Below the pieces are notes generated by a model. That model did not search any database. It was not told where the DNA came from and worked only from the letters and a program-made list of their open reading frames with translations. Below, piece by piece: positions 7,295 through 16,460 of a DNA stretch of 64,000 nt. The DNA is from Labilibacter marinus (GTDB taxonomy: Bacteria > Bacteroidota > Bacteroidia > Bacteroidales > Marinilabiliaceae): NCBI RefSeq assembly GCF_001659685.2, contig NZ_LXYE02000001.1:124001-188000 (forward strand). Reading direction: 5' to 3'. Both the position numbers and the translations under genes were made by a program. Within the stretch, counting starts at the first letter, position 1. Every line of letters starts with the position of its first letter.

Positions 7295-9493
7295 TTATTC
7301 TTCCAGTTGATATTTTAATTGGTCTAGTATGATTGGAATATCCGTTTGCTGAATTCCATTTGATAAAAGTACGGGCATGTCTTCTTCAAAAGTCTCATAA
7401 AACTCAGTAAACCCTTTAGGTAACTGAGAAATGGCCTTAGCGTAAAACTTCAATGCTTCTAATCGATTATCCTTACACCAAAATACATGACCAATATTTA
7501 TTAGGTCGTGTGTTCCTGTTTCTGAAATAAGTAGTTTTTGGTAATACTTTTCCGCCTGATCAAACTTGCCATTGACCAAGGAGCACCATGCGATTGGTCG
7601 CCATACTTTTGTGTTGGACTGATCGAGATATTCTACTTTAAAATAATACTTTAAAGCCTCATCGTAATCCTTAAGGTCTAAAAAGCAATGACCAATGGAG
7701 GCCTGCGTATGTAAATCTTCAGGATTAATTCTTTCTGCAACCTGATAATATTCAAGTGCTTTATCAGGATTCTTAAGTTGTTTGTATGTTAAGGCTATTT
7801 TCTTTGTTGTCCACAGTTGCTCTGGTTTTAAAATGTCAGCCTTTAAATAGGCATTTAAAGCCTTTTTGTGTTGCTTAAGCTGTTGATAACAATACCCAAG
7901 TTTTTGCGTTATTTCAAGGTTATTAGATTCTGCAGAATCAATACTTCCAAAGCATTCAGACGCTTCTTGAAAATATTCCTTCTTAAAAAAGAATTCAGCA
8001 ATTTGACGTGTTTTATCATTATCGGTAACTAGAGTTTGAAAAAACCATTTGTTATAGAAATCCATCCTCCACGAAAAGATATCTTCAAACTGACTATGCT
8101 GAGGATGTACTTTGTAAAAACGATACAAATCCTGAATATACCTATTAGATATCATCGAATTTTCTTTGTTGGATGACAACATTTTTTCATCCTTTTCAAT
8201 CTCATCCATTTGCTCCAGTTGTTGTTTAAACATAGTTCCCATCATGTCTTTTTGAAACTGAGGCATGTGAGGAACACTAAGAAAAAGAGAGTACTTGTCA
8301 GAGTTACACAAGAAACCGGAATTGGCTAAACTGTCTTGAATTTCTTTAGATGAAAAGATATGTGTTTCATCCTTTAATGTTTCCTTTAATTCTTCATTAT
8401 CTAGATGAAAGGGCATCAGCCAATTGTGCATCGTATTGAAAAAACTAAAATGCTTTAGCATCTTAAATGTATTTAGAAAAACATCTGCGCCTTCCATTTG
8501 CAGTTCTGTCAATTCTTCCAATTTACTCATTAACTCAGGTGAATCTTTAAAGAAGTCTTCCCATTCTGGGTTTTCGCCTTCGTTAAATTTCTCGCCTAAC
8601 ATATTATCCAAATCTAATTTGTCTCGAAGGTTAGGTTGCATTTTTACAACTTCAGGAATAATCTCATCCATCAACTTTTTCGAAATCTTTTCCGTTTCTC
8701 GAGTTCTGATTAATTGAATAGCTATGGTTAAAATATTAGAAATTAATTTCTCATCTTCTTGCATGATGCTTAAGCGAGAAGTAATTTCAGGATACAATTT
8801 TAAGCGCTTGTCATATTTAAATAAAACCAGTAATAAACTGGTAATTACTCTTTGTTTTATTTCCTTATAGTCTATTGCCAAAAAGTCAAATAGCAAAAGT
8901 ACTTTCTCTAAACAAAACTCTTTTAGCGTACCAATACTTAATGCCGAAACAAAAATGCATTTGTAACTATAATGCAAAGTTTCATCATGGATTAAATCTT
9001 TAATAAGAATGCATTCTTCTTTAGAAATTGAATTGCTAACCCAAAGTTTATTAAATAAGATTTTTAGGGCTTCTTGTTGATTATTACTAGTAAGCCCAGT
9101 TTGTTCTGTAATTTGCTTTTGAGCTATTTCACCAAATAAATTATCGATGTTTTGTTTTAAACTCTGAGTAACACCAATATTTCGTTTGGTTTCGTAAAAG
9201 AGACCATTTGATTGTTTACTGTTAATTTCTGAGAATAATTTATCAGATAAATGGTAACACGAGGTTAATATATTGTCGTATACTTTCTGGCGTTCTGGGT
9301 CGCTAACTCCTTGAACGGTATACTTAAGCATGCTTTTGTAAGTGAATTCGATATTATAATGCTCATCAATGAAATCACCAATGTGCTGGTCTTTTATAAG
9401 TGCACCTAAAATGGTTAAAGCATCTTTAATTCTTTTCTCGCTTAAAGCTAGCTCTACCTCAGTTTGTTTTGACTTTATATTTGATATACTCAT
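7295..9493 (-). CDS. large tetratricopeptide-repeat protein
   Basis: A 732-residue cytosolic-looking protein with no signal peptide. The first 500 residues are helical and not recognised. From about residue 520 there are at least four TPR units (EITQKLGYCYQQLKQHKKAL, LWTTKKIALTYKQLKNPDKAL, LHTQASIGHCFLDLKDYDEAL, VWRPIAWCSLVNGKFDQAE), a protein-protein interaction scaffold. It is first in a two-gene unit with the DUF3859 gene. A candidate -7 box lies just upstream at 9523-9530. No enzymatic motif seen; its partner is unknown. Confidence 0.88.
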   Translation of the reverse strand: MSISNIKSKQTEVELALSEKRIKDALTILGALIKDQHIGDFIDEHYNIEFTYKSMLKYTVQGVSDPERQKVYDNILTSCYHLSDKLFSEINSKQSNGLFYETKRNIGVTQSLKQNIDNLFGEIAQKQITEQTGLTSNNQQEALKILFNKLWVSNSISKEECILIKDLIHDETLHYSYKCIFVSALSIGTLKEFCLEKVLLLFDFLAIDYKEIKQRVITSLLLVLFKYDKRLKLYPEITSRLSIMQEDEKLISNILTIAIQLIRTRETEKISKKLMDEIIPEVVKMQPNLRDKLDLDNMLGEKFNEGENPEWEDFFKDSPELMSKLEELTELQMEGADVFLNTFKMLKHFSFFNTMHNWLMPFHLDNEELKETLKDETHIFSSKEIQDSLANSGFLCNSDKYSLFLSVPHMPQFQKDMMGTMFKQQLEQMDEIEKDEKMLSSNKENSMISNRYIQDLYRFYKVHPQHSQFEDIFSWRMDFYNKWFFQTLVTDNDKTRQIAEFFFKKEYFQEASECFGSIDSAESNNLEITQKLGYCYQQLKQHKKALNAYLKADILKPEQLWTTKKIALTYKQLKNPDKALEYYQVAERINPEDLHTQASIGHCFLDLKDYDEALKYYFKVEYLDQSNTKVWRPIAWCSLVNGKFDQAEKYYQKLLISETGTHDLINIGHVFWCKDNRLEALKFYAKAISQLPKGFTEFYETFEEDMPVLLSNGIQQTDIPIILDQLKYQLEE

Positions 9494-9522
9494 TGCTCAA
9501 GTGGTATGTAAATTCGAATTAG

Positions 9523-9530
9523 CAAAGTTA
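9523..9530 (-). promoter_or_regulatory. candidate -7 box for the TPR/DUF3859 unit
   Basis: On the minus strand the sequence reads TAACTTTG, matching TAnnTTTG, about 30 bases upstream of the ATG at 9493. No well-spaced TTTG -33 element was found. Confidence 0.35.
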
Positions 9531-9660
9531 TTAATATTATGTATATGGCGAAAAACACAAGCTCCAATATATTACTTTTTAAGTGATACTTTTTGTTTGT
9601 TAGAATAATTCAATAAAATGTTTTATTAAATTTAACCAGCATTATTATTTAAAAGGTAAA

Positions 9661-10590
9661 ATGAAGACTAAATATAAAATACTTGTTTCTATCTCTACAC
9701 TCATTGTGGCAGCCGTTTTAGTGTTTGGAAATATAGCAGGACGTTTAATTATTCAGATTAATAATAATACGCATAGAGCTAAGCACGTGCACAAACCGTT
9801 AGTTTATGGATTAAAAGATAAAAAAGTTGTTTATACTTCAAAAGACGGGTTAAAGCTTTCTGCTATTTTGGTGCAAACAGAAATAGAACAGCAAAAAGGA
9901 ACAGTAATATTAGTACATGGTATTCGTTCAGGAAAAGAACATTATTTGCCAGTAAGCAAATTGTTATCAAAACATGGATACAATTCGGTATTGGTTGATT
10001 TACGAGCACATGGCCAGAGCGAAGGAAAGTATACTACATTTGGCTATCATGAAAAATATGACATGAGCATATTAGTGGATTCTTTAATGAAAATGAATAA
10101 TGTAAGCCATCATATTGGAATATGGGGTAATTCTCTAGGTGCAGCCGTTTCGTTGCAGGCGATGTCTATCGATAAGCGAATTAAATTTGGAATTATAGAG
10201 AGCACTTTTGCTGATTTTAAAACAGTTGTTCATGAATATTCGGCGGGAACAGTTGGCTTCAATGTCCCAATATTGAATAATTATGCCATTTGGTGGGCCG
10301 AAATAATAGGCGATTTTAATGGGAAAGAGGTGGTTCCATCAGAAGCAGTAAAGAATATAAGCCAAGCTGTGATGATGGTGCATGGAACCGTAGACAGTAA
10401 TATTGATATTAAATACGGAAAAAAGAATTTTAAGAACTTGGCAAGTACAGAGAAGAGTTTTGTGGAAGTGCCAAATGCTAATCATGGTAATGTATGGCAA
10501 GTAGGAGGGGAAAGATATTTTCAACAGGTTATTGATTTCGCGGATAGTGTATCGATGAAAAAAGTGTCATCTTATCATACAGCACTATGA
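9661..10590 (+). CDS. alpha/beta hydrolase, membrane-anchored
   Basis: A 309-residue serine hydrolase of the alpha/beta fold with an N-terminal hydrophobic segment (8-30) that anchors or exports it. The oxyanion-hole HG is at 86-87, the nucleophile elbow GNSLG gives Ser158, and the probable Asp245 (HGTVDSNID) and His275 (NANHGN) complete the triad. The fold resembles the BAAT/YqkD-type peptidase-like hydrolases; the substrate cannot be read from sequence. The stop overlaps the next start by 4 bases (ATGA), so it is translationally coupled to the L,D-transpeptidase, suggesting an envelope role. Confidence 0.9.
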   Translation: MKTKYKILVSISTLIVAAVLVFGNIAGRLIIQINNNTHRAKHVHKPLVYGLKDKKVVYTSKDGLKLSAILVQTEIEQQKGTVILVHGIRSGKEHYLPVSKLLSKHGYNSVLVDLRAHGQSEGKYTTFGYHEKYDMSILVDSLMKMNNVSHHIGIWGNSLGAAVSLQAMSIDKRIKFGIIESTFADFKTVVHEYSAGTVGFNVPILNNYAIWWAEIIGDFNGKEVVPSEAVKNISQAVMMVHGTVDSNIDIKYGKKNFKNLASTEKSFVEVPNANHGNVWQVGGERYFQQVIDFADSVSMKKVSSYHTAL

Positions 10591-11330
10591 AAAAGGTAGT
10601 TGTAGTGCTCGCATGTTTGATCTTGATGTCTTTCGTTTCAGATGGGTTTAAAGCAGAGCAAAAGAGATACCCGAGAGTTAGAAAGGCTTACGAGGAAAAA
10701 GGAGCAAGTGTAAATCAAATATTAGAAGCTACATCAATAAAAGTGGATGAGCTTGAAATTTACATACGTGTTTTTAAGCACAGTAAGGAATTAGAGCTGT
10801 GGGGGAAAGCCAAAAAAGATAGCACTTTTAAAATTTTAAAGATTTACGATATCTGTAAAACTTGTGGCCTTCTTGGCCCTAAACGACAACAAGGCGACAT
10901 GCAGATTCCGGAAGGTTTTTATCATATTGATGCTTTTAATCCTGCAAGTAATTTTCATTTATCTATGCGTGTAAACTACCCCAACAAGTCGGATAGAATA
11001 TTAGGCGTAAAAGGAAAGTTAGGCGGTAATATTTGTATTCATGGAGCATGTGTTACTATTGGTTGTATGCCAATAACTGATGCGCAGATTCAAGAATTAT
11101 ATTTGTTTTGTATTGAAGCTAAAAATAATGGACAAGTGAAAATTCCGGTTAGTATTTTTCCTGCACGATTAGGTGATAACAATATGAATGTTTTAAAAGA
11201 TAAATATGCTTCGGATAAGTCTAAATTAGATTTATGGGAAGATTTAAAGCAAGCTTACGATAAGTTTAATGAATCAAAGAAGTTACCTAGTATTCAGTTT
11301 TTAGTGAATGGAAGGCACATGGTACTATAA
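10587..11330 (+). CDS. YafK-type L,D-transpeptidase
   Basis: A 247-residue exported protein (signal-like segment 1-18) of the L,D-transpeptidase/YkuD superfamily, YafK branch. The catalytic signature is NICIHGACVTIGCMPITD, with His152 and nucleophile Cys160. Upstream elements GLLGPKRQQGDMQIPEGFYHID and FHLSMRVNYPN are typical of YafK. Such enzymes form or cleave peptidoglycan cross-links or protein-peptidoglycan links in the periplasm; E. coli YafK (DpaA) releases Braun lipoprotein. The final step here is not predictable. Coupled to the preceding hydrolase. Confidence 0.92.
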   Translation: MKKVVVVLACLILMSFVSDGFKAEQKRYPRVRKAYEEKGASVNQILEATSIKVDELEIYIRVFKHSKELELWGKAKKDSTFKILKIYDICKTCGLLGPKRQQGDMQIPEGFYHIDAFNPASNFHLSMRVNYPNKSDRILGVKGKLGGNICIHGACVTIGCMPITDAQIQELYLFCIEAKNNGQVKIPVSIFPARLGDNNMNVLKDKYASDKSKLDLWEDLKQAYDKFNESKKLPSIQFLVNGRHMVL

Positions 11331-11358
11331 AGTGAATACTGAATAAAACTATAAACAC

Positions 11359-11544
11359 ATGAAAGAACATAATTGCGACAATTGTAGTATGAGGTCAAAA
11401 TTCGATTCTAAACCAAAGTCCTTAGTAGGACGATTTTGGAGATGGCATATTAACTTTTGTCCTGGTTGGAAAGCTTATTTTAATGATTTAGATGAAAGCA
11501 GTAAACAGGAGTTGAGAATTAAATACAATCTGAAAAATAGCTAA
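11359..11544 (+). CDS. small conserved CxxC protein
   Basis: A 61-residue protein with a CDNC motif at residues 5-8 and a third Cys in the aromatic block GRFWRWHINFCPGWKAYF. This composition, together with its position 28 bases after the transpeptidase, suggests a real gene, possibly metal-binding. I know of similar small hypothetical proteins in this phylum but no function. Its stop overlaps the end of the convergent U32 gene by 4 bases. Confidence 0.75.
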   Translation: MKEHNCDNCSMRSKFDSKPKSLVGRFWRWHINFCPGWKAYFNDLDESSKQELRIKYNLKNS

Positions 11545-13778
11545 ATTCCTTTATTGTAATTAGCATTTATTGTAGGCTTAATAGATTCTTGAATGCTATT
11601 ACTTGATTCGGATGAATCCTTGATTAAGCCATTAAACTGCTCAATTATTTCATGTTTATTATTTCCTAAATCAGTAGCTGTTTTAATCTGACTAAAATCA
11701 GTACAGAAAGAGTCAAATTTGTTGGGGAAATCAGTTATGATATCTGTATTTAGGCAATTATGAGAAGCATAAACGTAGTGATGACTTCCCTTGTTTTTGT
11801 CTATGATAAAAGAGCTTCCATTTTCTTTAGTAATACTTGTTTGCTTTACGCAGTCGTTTATGCAATGCTCATCCACTTGTGGTTTATAGCAACCAGTTGT
11901 TTGCTGAAATAAGCATTGTCTTGTAGTCATTAGCACAATGGGGTGATAGATTTGATAATGTAATTCAAAATCTTTTGGCGCTTTAATACCCAGCATCTGT
12001 TGCTTATTTAATTCATCAGAAATAAAAGCTCCTGAGCAATTAAACTCCTCTTTTAAACATAGAATACTGTATGAGTTTGTTAAGTTTAATTGAGGCCCAG
12101 CAATCCAATTTATATCTTGCTTAAATGCCTCCATGGCTATCCCCAAATTATCTGTAACTATACGCGTTGGTTGAACTTTTTTAAGAAATGAAACTGCCTG
12201 TGCAAACTCATTTCCAATTAATATACTTGGAAACCAAGGAGTGATATTTCTGTGTTTTAAGAAAAACTCTTCCAAGCGTTTCTCCTGACTAGTTAAATCA
12301 CTAGGCATTTTGTAAAAAGTAGAACTAGCCTTGGTGCTTAAATCTTTGTCATCTATCGAAGAAATAATAATAGATAATGCCGTTTCTTTCTTATGTGAAA
12401 CTTCGTGTTTTAACTTAGGAAGTTTAATAGGTGCAACAAAAGCCTGCTCGTTTAGCAAATAAAATAAGTCGTTTTTTAAAGTAGTAAGTTCTTTAAATGG
12501 CAAAAAGACTTGCTCTGAGAGTTCACTTAAATCAATATCAGAAATTGTATAGTTAGTTTCGTTGAGTGCTTTTAATCTTTTATATATGGAATCGTAGTTT
12601 AAAGCTTCCGTTTTATTAACTCGTAGTTTAAGTTTCGATTCAAGTATATAAGTGTCGGTGGGAGTTTTTGCCGTAATTTTCAAGGGCTGGCCTTCCGTCC
12701 CAGATACGTAGAGTTTTAAGTCTAACTTTTCTATTGAAATTGCATTAATTCGCGCCTCAACAATAGCTTTCAACTCCTCTTTGTGCCTAAGAAGTTCTCG
12801 CTCGGCATGCTGCCTTTCTGCATCCGAAACATCGCTATGTATTTTCTGAACTCGCAAAAGGGTATTGTCTCTAGGGTTGTCGATAAACATGGAATTGGAA
12901 ATGCCTGAATGCAAATATCCGTTTGAAAAATCCCTGTTAAATACGGTATATAATTTCTCTTTATCGTTTAGTAAATCTTTATTTTTTAAATAGCTATTAA
13001 TCTGTTCTTTATAAGTGCTAATTACGGTGTGTATATAGTCATGTTTTTTAATTCTACCTTCAACTTTTAAAGAATAAACACCAGCGTCAATTAAACTATT
13101 AACATCCAAATAAGCAGCATTATCCTTCATATTTAAAGGATAGGTTTTTCCCATGCGGGTGGGCTCAAATTTATCTCTACAAGGCTGACTGCATCGACCT
13201 CTATTGCCCGATTGTCCACCATATACCGAACTCATATAACATTGGCCAGAAAACGAAATGCAATTAGAACCATGCACAAATACCTCGGTAGAAACTTGGT
13301 GTTGTTGGCCAACCGACGTTAGATGTTTTATTTCAGATAAATTAAGCTCCCGCGATAGATTAACACGTTCTGCCTTTAATTTACTCAATGCTTTTATCTG
13401 CCCCTCGTTATGCGTGGTAAGTTGTGTAGAAGCGTGAACTCGAAGTGTTGGAAAGTAATTTGTAAGTATGTAGAATAAACCTAAGTCCTGAATGATTACA
13501 CCATCAATAGAGGTGTTTACAAGCTTGTTAAGCAAGGTGATGAGGTTCGGAATTTCACTTTCCAGGATAAGGATATTTAGGGTAAGAAATACTTCGCAAT
13601 GGTGCTGGTGGGCTAAATGAATAACGCCAACTAATTCTTCAAAACCAATGTTGGAAGCCCTGTTGCGTGCGTTAAACTTATTTAATCCACAATAAACAGC
13701 GTCCGCTCCAGCTAATATTGCAGCTTTAATACTATCCAAATCTCCTCCAGGAGCCAATAACTCAATTTTCTTATCCAC
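11541..13778 (-). CDS. U32 peptidase family protein, RlhA-like (with DUF3656 domain)
   Basis: A 745-residue member of the U32 family. The TIM-barrel-like N-terminal domain begins ELLAPGGDLDSIKAAILAGA (6-25) and carries the cysteine signature SGQCYMSSVYGGQSGNRGRC followed by SQPC, which in related proteins contributes Fe-S ligands. The C-terminal part corresponds to DUF3656 and a Cys-rich end (CLFQQTTGCYKP, HCINDC). This long architecture is that of RlhA, which hydroxylates 23S rRNA C2501 in E. coli; the peptidase name is historical. RlhA function is likely but not proven, since other long U32 proteins exist. Confidence 0.88.
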   Translation of the reverse strand: MDKKIELLAPGGDLDSIKAAILAGADAVYCGLNKFNARNRASNIGFEELVGVIHLAHQHHCEVFLTLNILILESEIPNLITLLNKLVNTSIDGVIIQDLGLFYILTNYFPTLRVHASTQLTTHNEGQIKALSKLKAERVNLSRELNLSEIKHLTSVGQQHQVSTEVFVHGSNCISFSGQCYMSSVYGGQSGNRGRCSQPCRDKFEPTRMGKTYPLNMKDNAAYLDVNSLIDAGVYSLKVEGRIKKHDYIHTVISTYKEQINSYLKNKDLLNDKEKLYTVFNRDFSNGYLHSGISNSMFIDNPRDNTLLRVQKIHSDVSDAERQHAERELLRHKEELKAIVEARINAISIEKLDLKLYVSGTEGQPLKITAKTPTDTYILESKLKLRVNKTEALNYDSIYKRLKALNETNYTISDIDLSELSEQVFLPFKELTTLKNDLFYLLNEQAFVAPIKLPKLKHEVSHKKETALSIIISSIDDKDLSTKASSTFYKMPSDLTSQEKRLEEFFLKHRNITPWFPSILIGNEFAQAVSFLKKVQPTRIVTDNLGIAMEAFKQDINWIAGPQLNLTNSYSILCLKEEFNCSGAFISDELNKQQMLGIKAPKDFELHYQIYHPIVLMTTRQCLFQQTTGCYKPQVDEHCINDCVKQTSITKENGSSFIIDKNKGSHHYVYASHNCLNTDIITDFPNKFDSFCTDFSQIKTATDLGNNKHEIIEQFNGLIKDSSESSNSIQESIKPTINANYNKGI

Positions 13779-14016
13779 AAGGCAAAGGTAGATTAATTGT
13801 TATCACAACAAAAAGGTTAATACGCATGCTTTTTCATTCAGCATCGCTAAAATATGACTGCGTTTCATTGTTTTTTTATTCAGTGCTACTACTTTTTAAT
13901 TGGTAACTGAAGCTTTGTTAAATGCTTAGGGTGACGAATCAATTTTGCGTGATGACGAGTTAAGTTATCAGTATTTGCATGTTATAAATAGCTTAAATAA
14001 AATGGTTTTAAAAGTG

Positions 14017-14046
14017 TTTGTCTTGAATTTATTATACGATATTTGT
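14017..14046 (+). promoter_or_regulatory. candidate promoter of the lactamase-fusion operon
   Basis: TTTG at 14017-14020 is followed 18 bases later by GATATTTG at 14039-14046, one mismatch from TAnnTTTG. The start codon is 17 bases further on, giving a very short leader. Confidence 0.35.
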
Positions 14047-14062
14047 GTAAAACCCTTTTATC

Positions 14063-15319
14063 ATGAAGAAACTTCTTTTTATTATTTTAGCGCTGTTACC
14101 ATTAACAGGAGCTTACGCGCAAAAGTCTACACAGCAAATTATTAATCAATATTTTGAAGCTTTTAATAAGGCCGACCTTGTCTCCCTTAATTCTTTAATT
14201 ACAAATGATTTTGTAATGCAGGAGGGCAGTTTTGTAATCTGTAATAACCGAAAAAGCTTTGCTACTATTTTTAGATGGGATTCTGTTTTTCAACCTAAGT
14301 TTGAAGTGCAAAAGATTACACCTAATGAATCGGGGGCAATTGTGCGTATTGCCAAAACAGGTACACGAATTCAGTTTTTGCATGATTCCCCAATGGTATC
14401 AGATATTCATATTAAGATTATAGACCATAAATTAAAAACCATAACTATCAACGATTATGTGAAGTTTGATAATGAAAAATGGCAAGGTAGGTTAAATGAT
14501 TTAAAGAATTGGGTAAGTAAGCATCATCCTGATTTAAATGGCTTTGAACGTGACTTAACTAAACGCGGTTCTCAAAATTATTTGAAGGCTATTAAGCTAT
14601 ACTCAAAGAGAGAGCTGGCTCTCGAAGAAAAAATATTTATAGATAAAACCTTACAATTAGTTCATTTAAAGGATTCTATTTTTTTGCATGTTAGTTGGTA
14701 TCCATACGGAGGAGGCAAGCCTTATCCTTCAAATGGACTATTGGTGGTGAAAAATGGAAAAGCAATTATGATTGATACGCCACCTGACAATAAAAAAACA
14801 AAAAAGCTTTATGAGTTTTTGTTGAGTAAAATGAATATTGAGGTTACTTATCTAATTCCAGGGCATTTTCATATTGACTGTATGGGAGGTATTGATTTTT
14901 TGCATAAACAAGGGGTGCATAGTTTGTGTGGAAGTATGACATACGAAAAGTGTAAAACGGAAGGATTAACCTTACCAAATGAATACTTTAAAAAAGAAAA
15001 GGTGCTCAATTTTAACGGCCTTACAGCAGAATGTAAATATTTTGGTGGAGGTCATTCTTTTGATAATATTACGGTTTGGTTGCCGGAATCTAAGGTGCTG
15101 TTTGGAGGCTGCATGATTAAGGATGTGAAGGCTAATGGCATGGGGAACTTAAGTGATGCAAGCGTTAATGAGTGGGATGGTACAGTCATGAAAATACAAG
15201 ATGAATACCCGCAAGCTGAAATTGTTATTCCTGGTCATGGAGATTATGGAGGTAAGGAATTACTGGCCCATACGATTGAAGTCGTTCAAAACTATAAAGC
15301 GAGCAATGTCACAAAGTAA
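14063..15319 (+). CDS. secreted NTF2-like domain fused to a subclass B1 metallo-beta-lactamase
   Basis: A 418-residue exported protein (signal peptide 1-20). Residues 22-135 resemble a SnoaL/NTF2-like domain (IINQYFEAFNKADLVSLNSL, DFVMQEG). Residues about 190-412 form a complete class B1 zinc beta-lactamase fold: HFHID gives His268, His270 and Asp272, His331 is in GGGHSFDN, Cys350 in FGGC, His392 in PGHGD; Lys353 and the GNLSDAS loop match substrate-binding residues of B1 enzymes. Typical B1 enzymes are about 230-250 residues, so the N-terminal half is extra. Carbapenem or other beta-lactam hydrolysis is plausible; the native substrate could differ. Its end overlaps the kinase gene by 14 bases. 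Confidence 0.9.
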   Translation: MKKLLFIILALLPLTGAYAQKSTQQIINQYFEAFNKADLVSLNSLITNDFVMQEGSFVICNNRKSFATIFRWDSVFQPKFEVQKITPNESGAIVRIAKTGTRIQFLHDSPMVSDIHIKIIDHKLKTITINDYVKFDNEKWQGRLNDLKNWVSKHHPDLNGFERDLTKRGSQNYLKAIKLYSKRELALEEKIFIDKTLQLVHLKDSIFLHVSWYPYGGGKPYPSNGLLVVKNGKAIMIDTPPDNKKTKKLYEFLLSKMNIEVTYLIPGHFHIDCMGGIDFLHKQGVHSLCGSMTYEKCKTEGLTLPNEYFKKEKVLNFNGLTAECKYFGGGHSFDNITVWLPESKVLFGGCMIKDVKANGMGNLSDASVNEWDGTVMKIQDEYPQAEIVIPGHGDYGGKELLAHTIEVVQNYKASNVTK

Positions 15320-15686
15320 ATTCTCCTTCCTTAAAAGGTTGCATAGTTTTAAATATGCTTTTAATGGATTAAAAATATTATTAAAGGAAGAGCATAATTC
15401 AAGGATTCATTTGTTTGCAACAATTGTGGTATTAGCACTTGGGCTTTTTTTTAAAATAAGTAAAGGAGAGTGGATTGCGGTGATATTGGCCATCGGAATA
15501 GTTATTTCTATGGAGTTAATTAATTCGGCTATTGAAAGTTTAGCGGATTTTGTGAGCGCTGATAGACACCCGCTTATTAAAAAGAGCAAAGATTTAGCTG
15601 CAGGAGCTGTTTTGTGGGCAGCGATTTGTGCATTTGTGGTTGGATCGATTATCTTTTTACCTAAAATTTGGAATTTAATTTTTTAA
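15306..15686 (+). CDS. diacylglycerol kinase family protein (probable undecaprenol kinase)
   Basis: A 126-residue integral membrane kinase of the DgkA family with an N-terminal amphipathic part (FKYAFNGLKILLKEEHNSRIH) and three membrane segments. The signature ELINSAIESLADFVSADRHP with KDLAAGAV is close to the Gram-positive-like undecaprenol kinases, which return the C55 lipid carrier to the phosphorylated pool used for wall and polysaccharide export. I chose ATG 15306 over an in-frame ATG at 15201 because homology begins here; this start overlaps the lactamase gene by 14 bases. Confidence 0.9.
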   Translation: MSQSKFSFLKRLHSFKYAFNGLKILLKEEHNSRIHLFATIVVLALGLFFKISKGEWIAVILAIGIVISMELINSAIESLADFVSADRHPLIKKSKDLAAGAVLWAAICAFVVGSIIFLPKIWNLIF

Positions 15687-15689
15687 AAG

Positions 15690-16262
15690 ATGAAGAGTAA
15701 GTTTTACAAAGAGCAAGAAACAGTTGATCAGTATATTAAGATGGCCCAGGAGCATGATGGTGCTAATATTATCGAAAAACTAAAACCATATTTAAATAAA
15801 GAGGATCAAATTTTAGAGTTGGGTTCTGGTCCTGGTTCCGATTTTAAAATTCTTAGTCAAGATTATTCTGTGATTGGGTCGGATTATTCCGATGAGTTTA
15901 TTAAGCGCTTAAAGGCGTTATACCCAAATGAAAAGTTTTTAAACCTGGATGCTATTACGTTATCAACGGATTTAAACTTTAATGCAATATATAGTAATAA
16001 AGTATTACATCATTTGGAAGATGAAGAACTACAAGCATGTATTGTGAGACAAGCTGTAGTTTTACGTCCAAATGGAATAATATGCCATACTTTTTGGAAA
16101 GGGAATGGAACGGAGGATTTTAATGGAATGTTTGTAAATAATCATAAGGAGGAAGAGTTAAAGGACCTGTTTTATGATTTATTTGAAGTTTTAGAGCTTC
16201 AATCCTACAAAGAGTTTGAAGAAGGGGATTCTATTTTAGTTATAGCAAAAAAGAAGAATTAA
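15690..16262 (+). CDS. class I SAM-dependent methyltransferase
   Basis: A 190-residue cytosolic methyltransferase. Motif I is ILELGSGPGSDF, followed by VIGSDYSDEF (motif II acidic residue) and AIYSNKVLHHLEDEEL (motif IV region), typical of the Methyltransf_11/25 type. The gene begins 3 bases after the kinase gene, so it closes a three-gene unit with the lactamase fusion and the kinase. The substrate is not predictable. Confidence 0.88.
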   Translation: MKSKFYKEQETVDQYIKMAQEHDGANIIEKLKPYLNKEDQILELGSGPGSDFKILSQDYSVIGSDYSDEFIKRLKALYPNEKFLNLDAITLSTDLNFNAIYSNKVLHHLEDEELQACIVRQAVVLRPNGIICHTFWKGNGTEDFNGMFVNNHKEEELKDLFYDLFEVLELQSYKEFEEGDSILVIAKKKN

Positions 16263-16460
16263 CGGTTCGTTTAACTATTTTAACTTCTGGATGTTTCGTT
16301 AATTTAACGAGCTTTTTGTCTAACTATATTATAAACAGATAGTAATTAGTAACAATCTTACCACAGTAAAGTCATCGTATATTCATAGTTTTATATAGAA
16401 CGCATGTTGTTATTGCTCAAGAATAAATAGCTAAAAACTAAGACTTTATTAAAAAATCCT

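Noticed and set aside
13945-14145. Open frame overlapping the start of the lactamase fusion
   Set aside because: It overlaps the signal peptide of a well-supported gene in another frame and has no recognisable product.
15201-15305. Longer N-terminus for the diacylglycerol/undecaprenol kinase
   Set aside because: The extra 35 residues are antiparallel in character to the overlapping lactamase C-terminus and have no family similarity; ATG 15306 fits the family.
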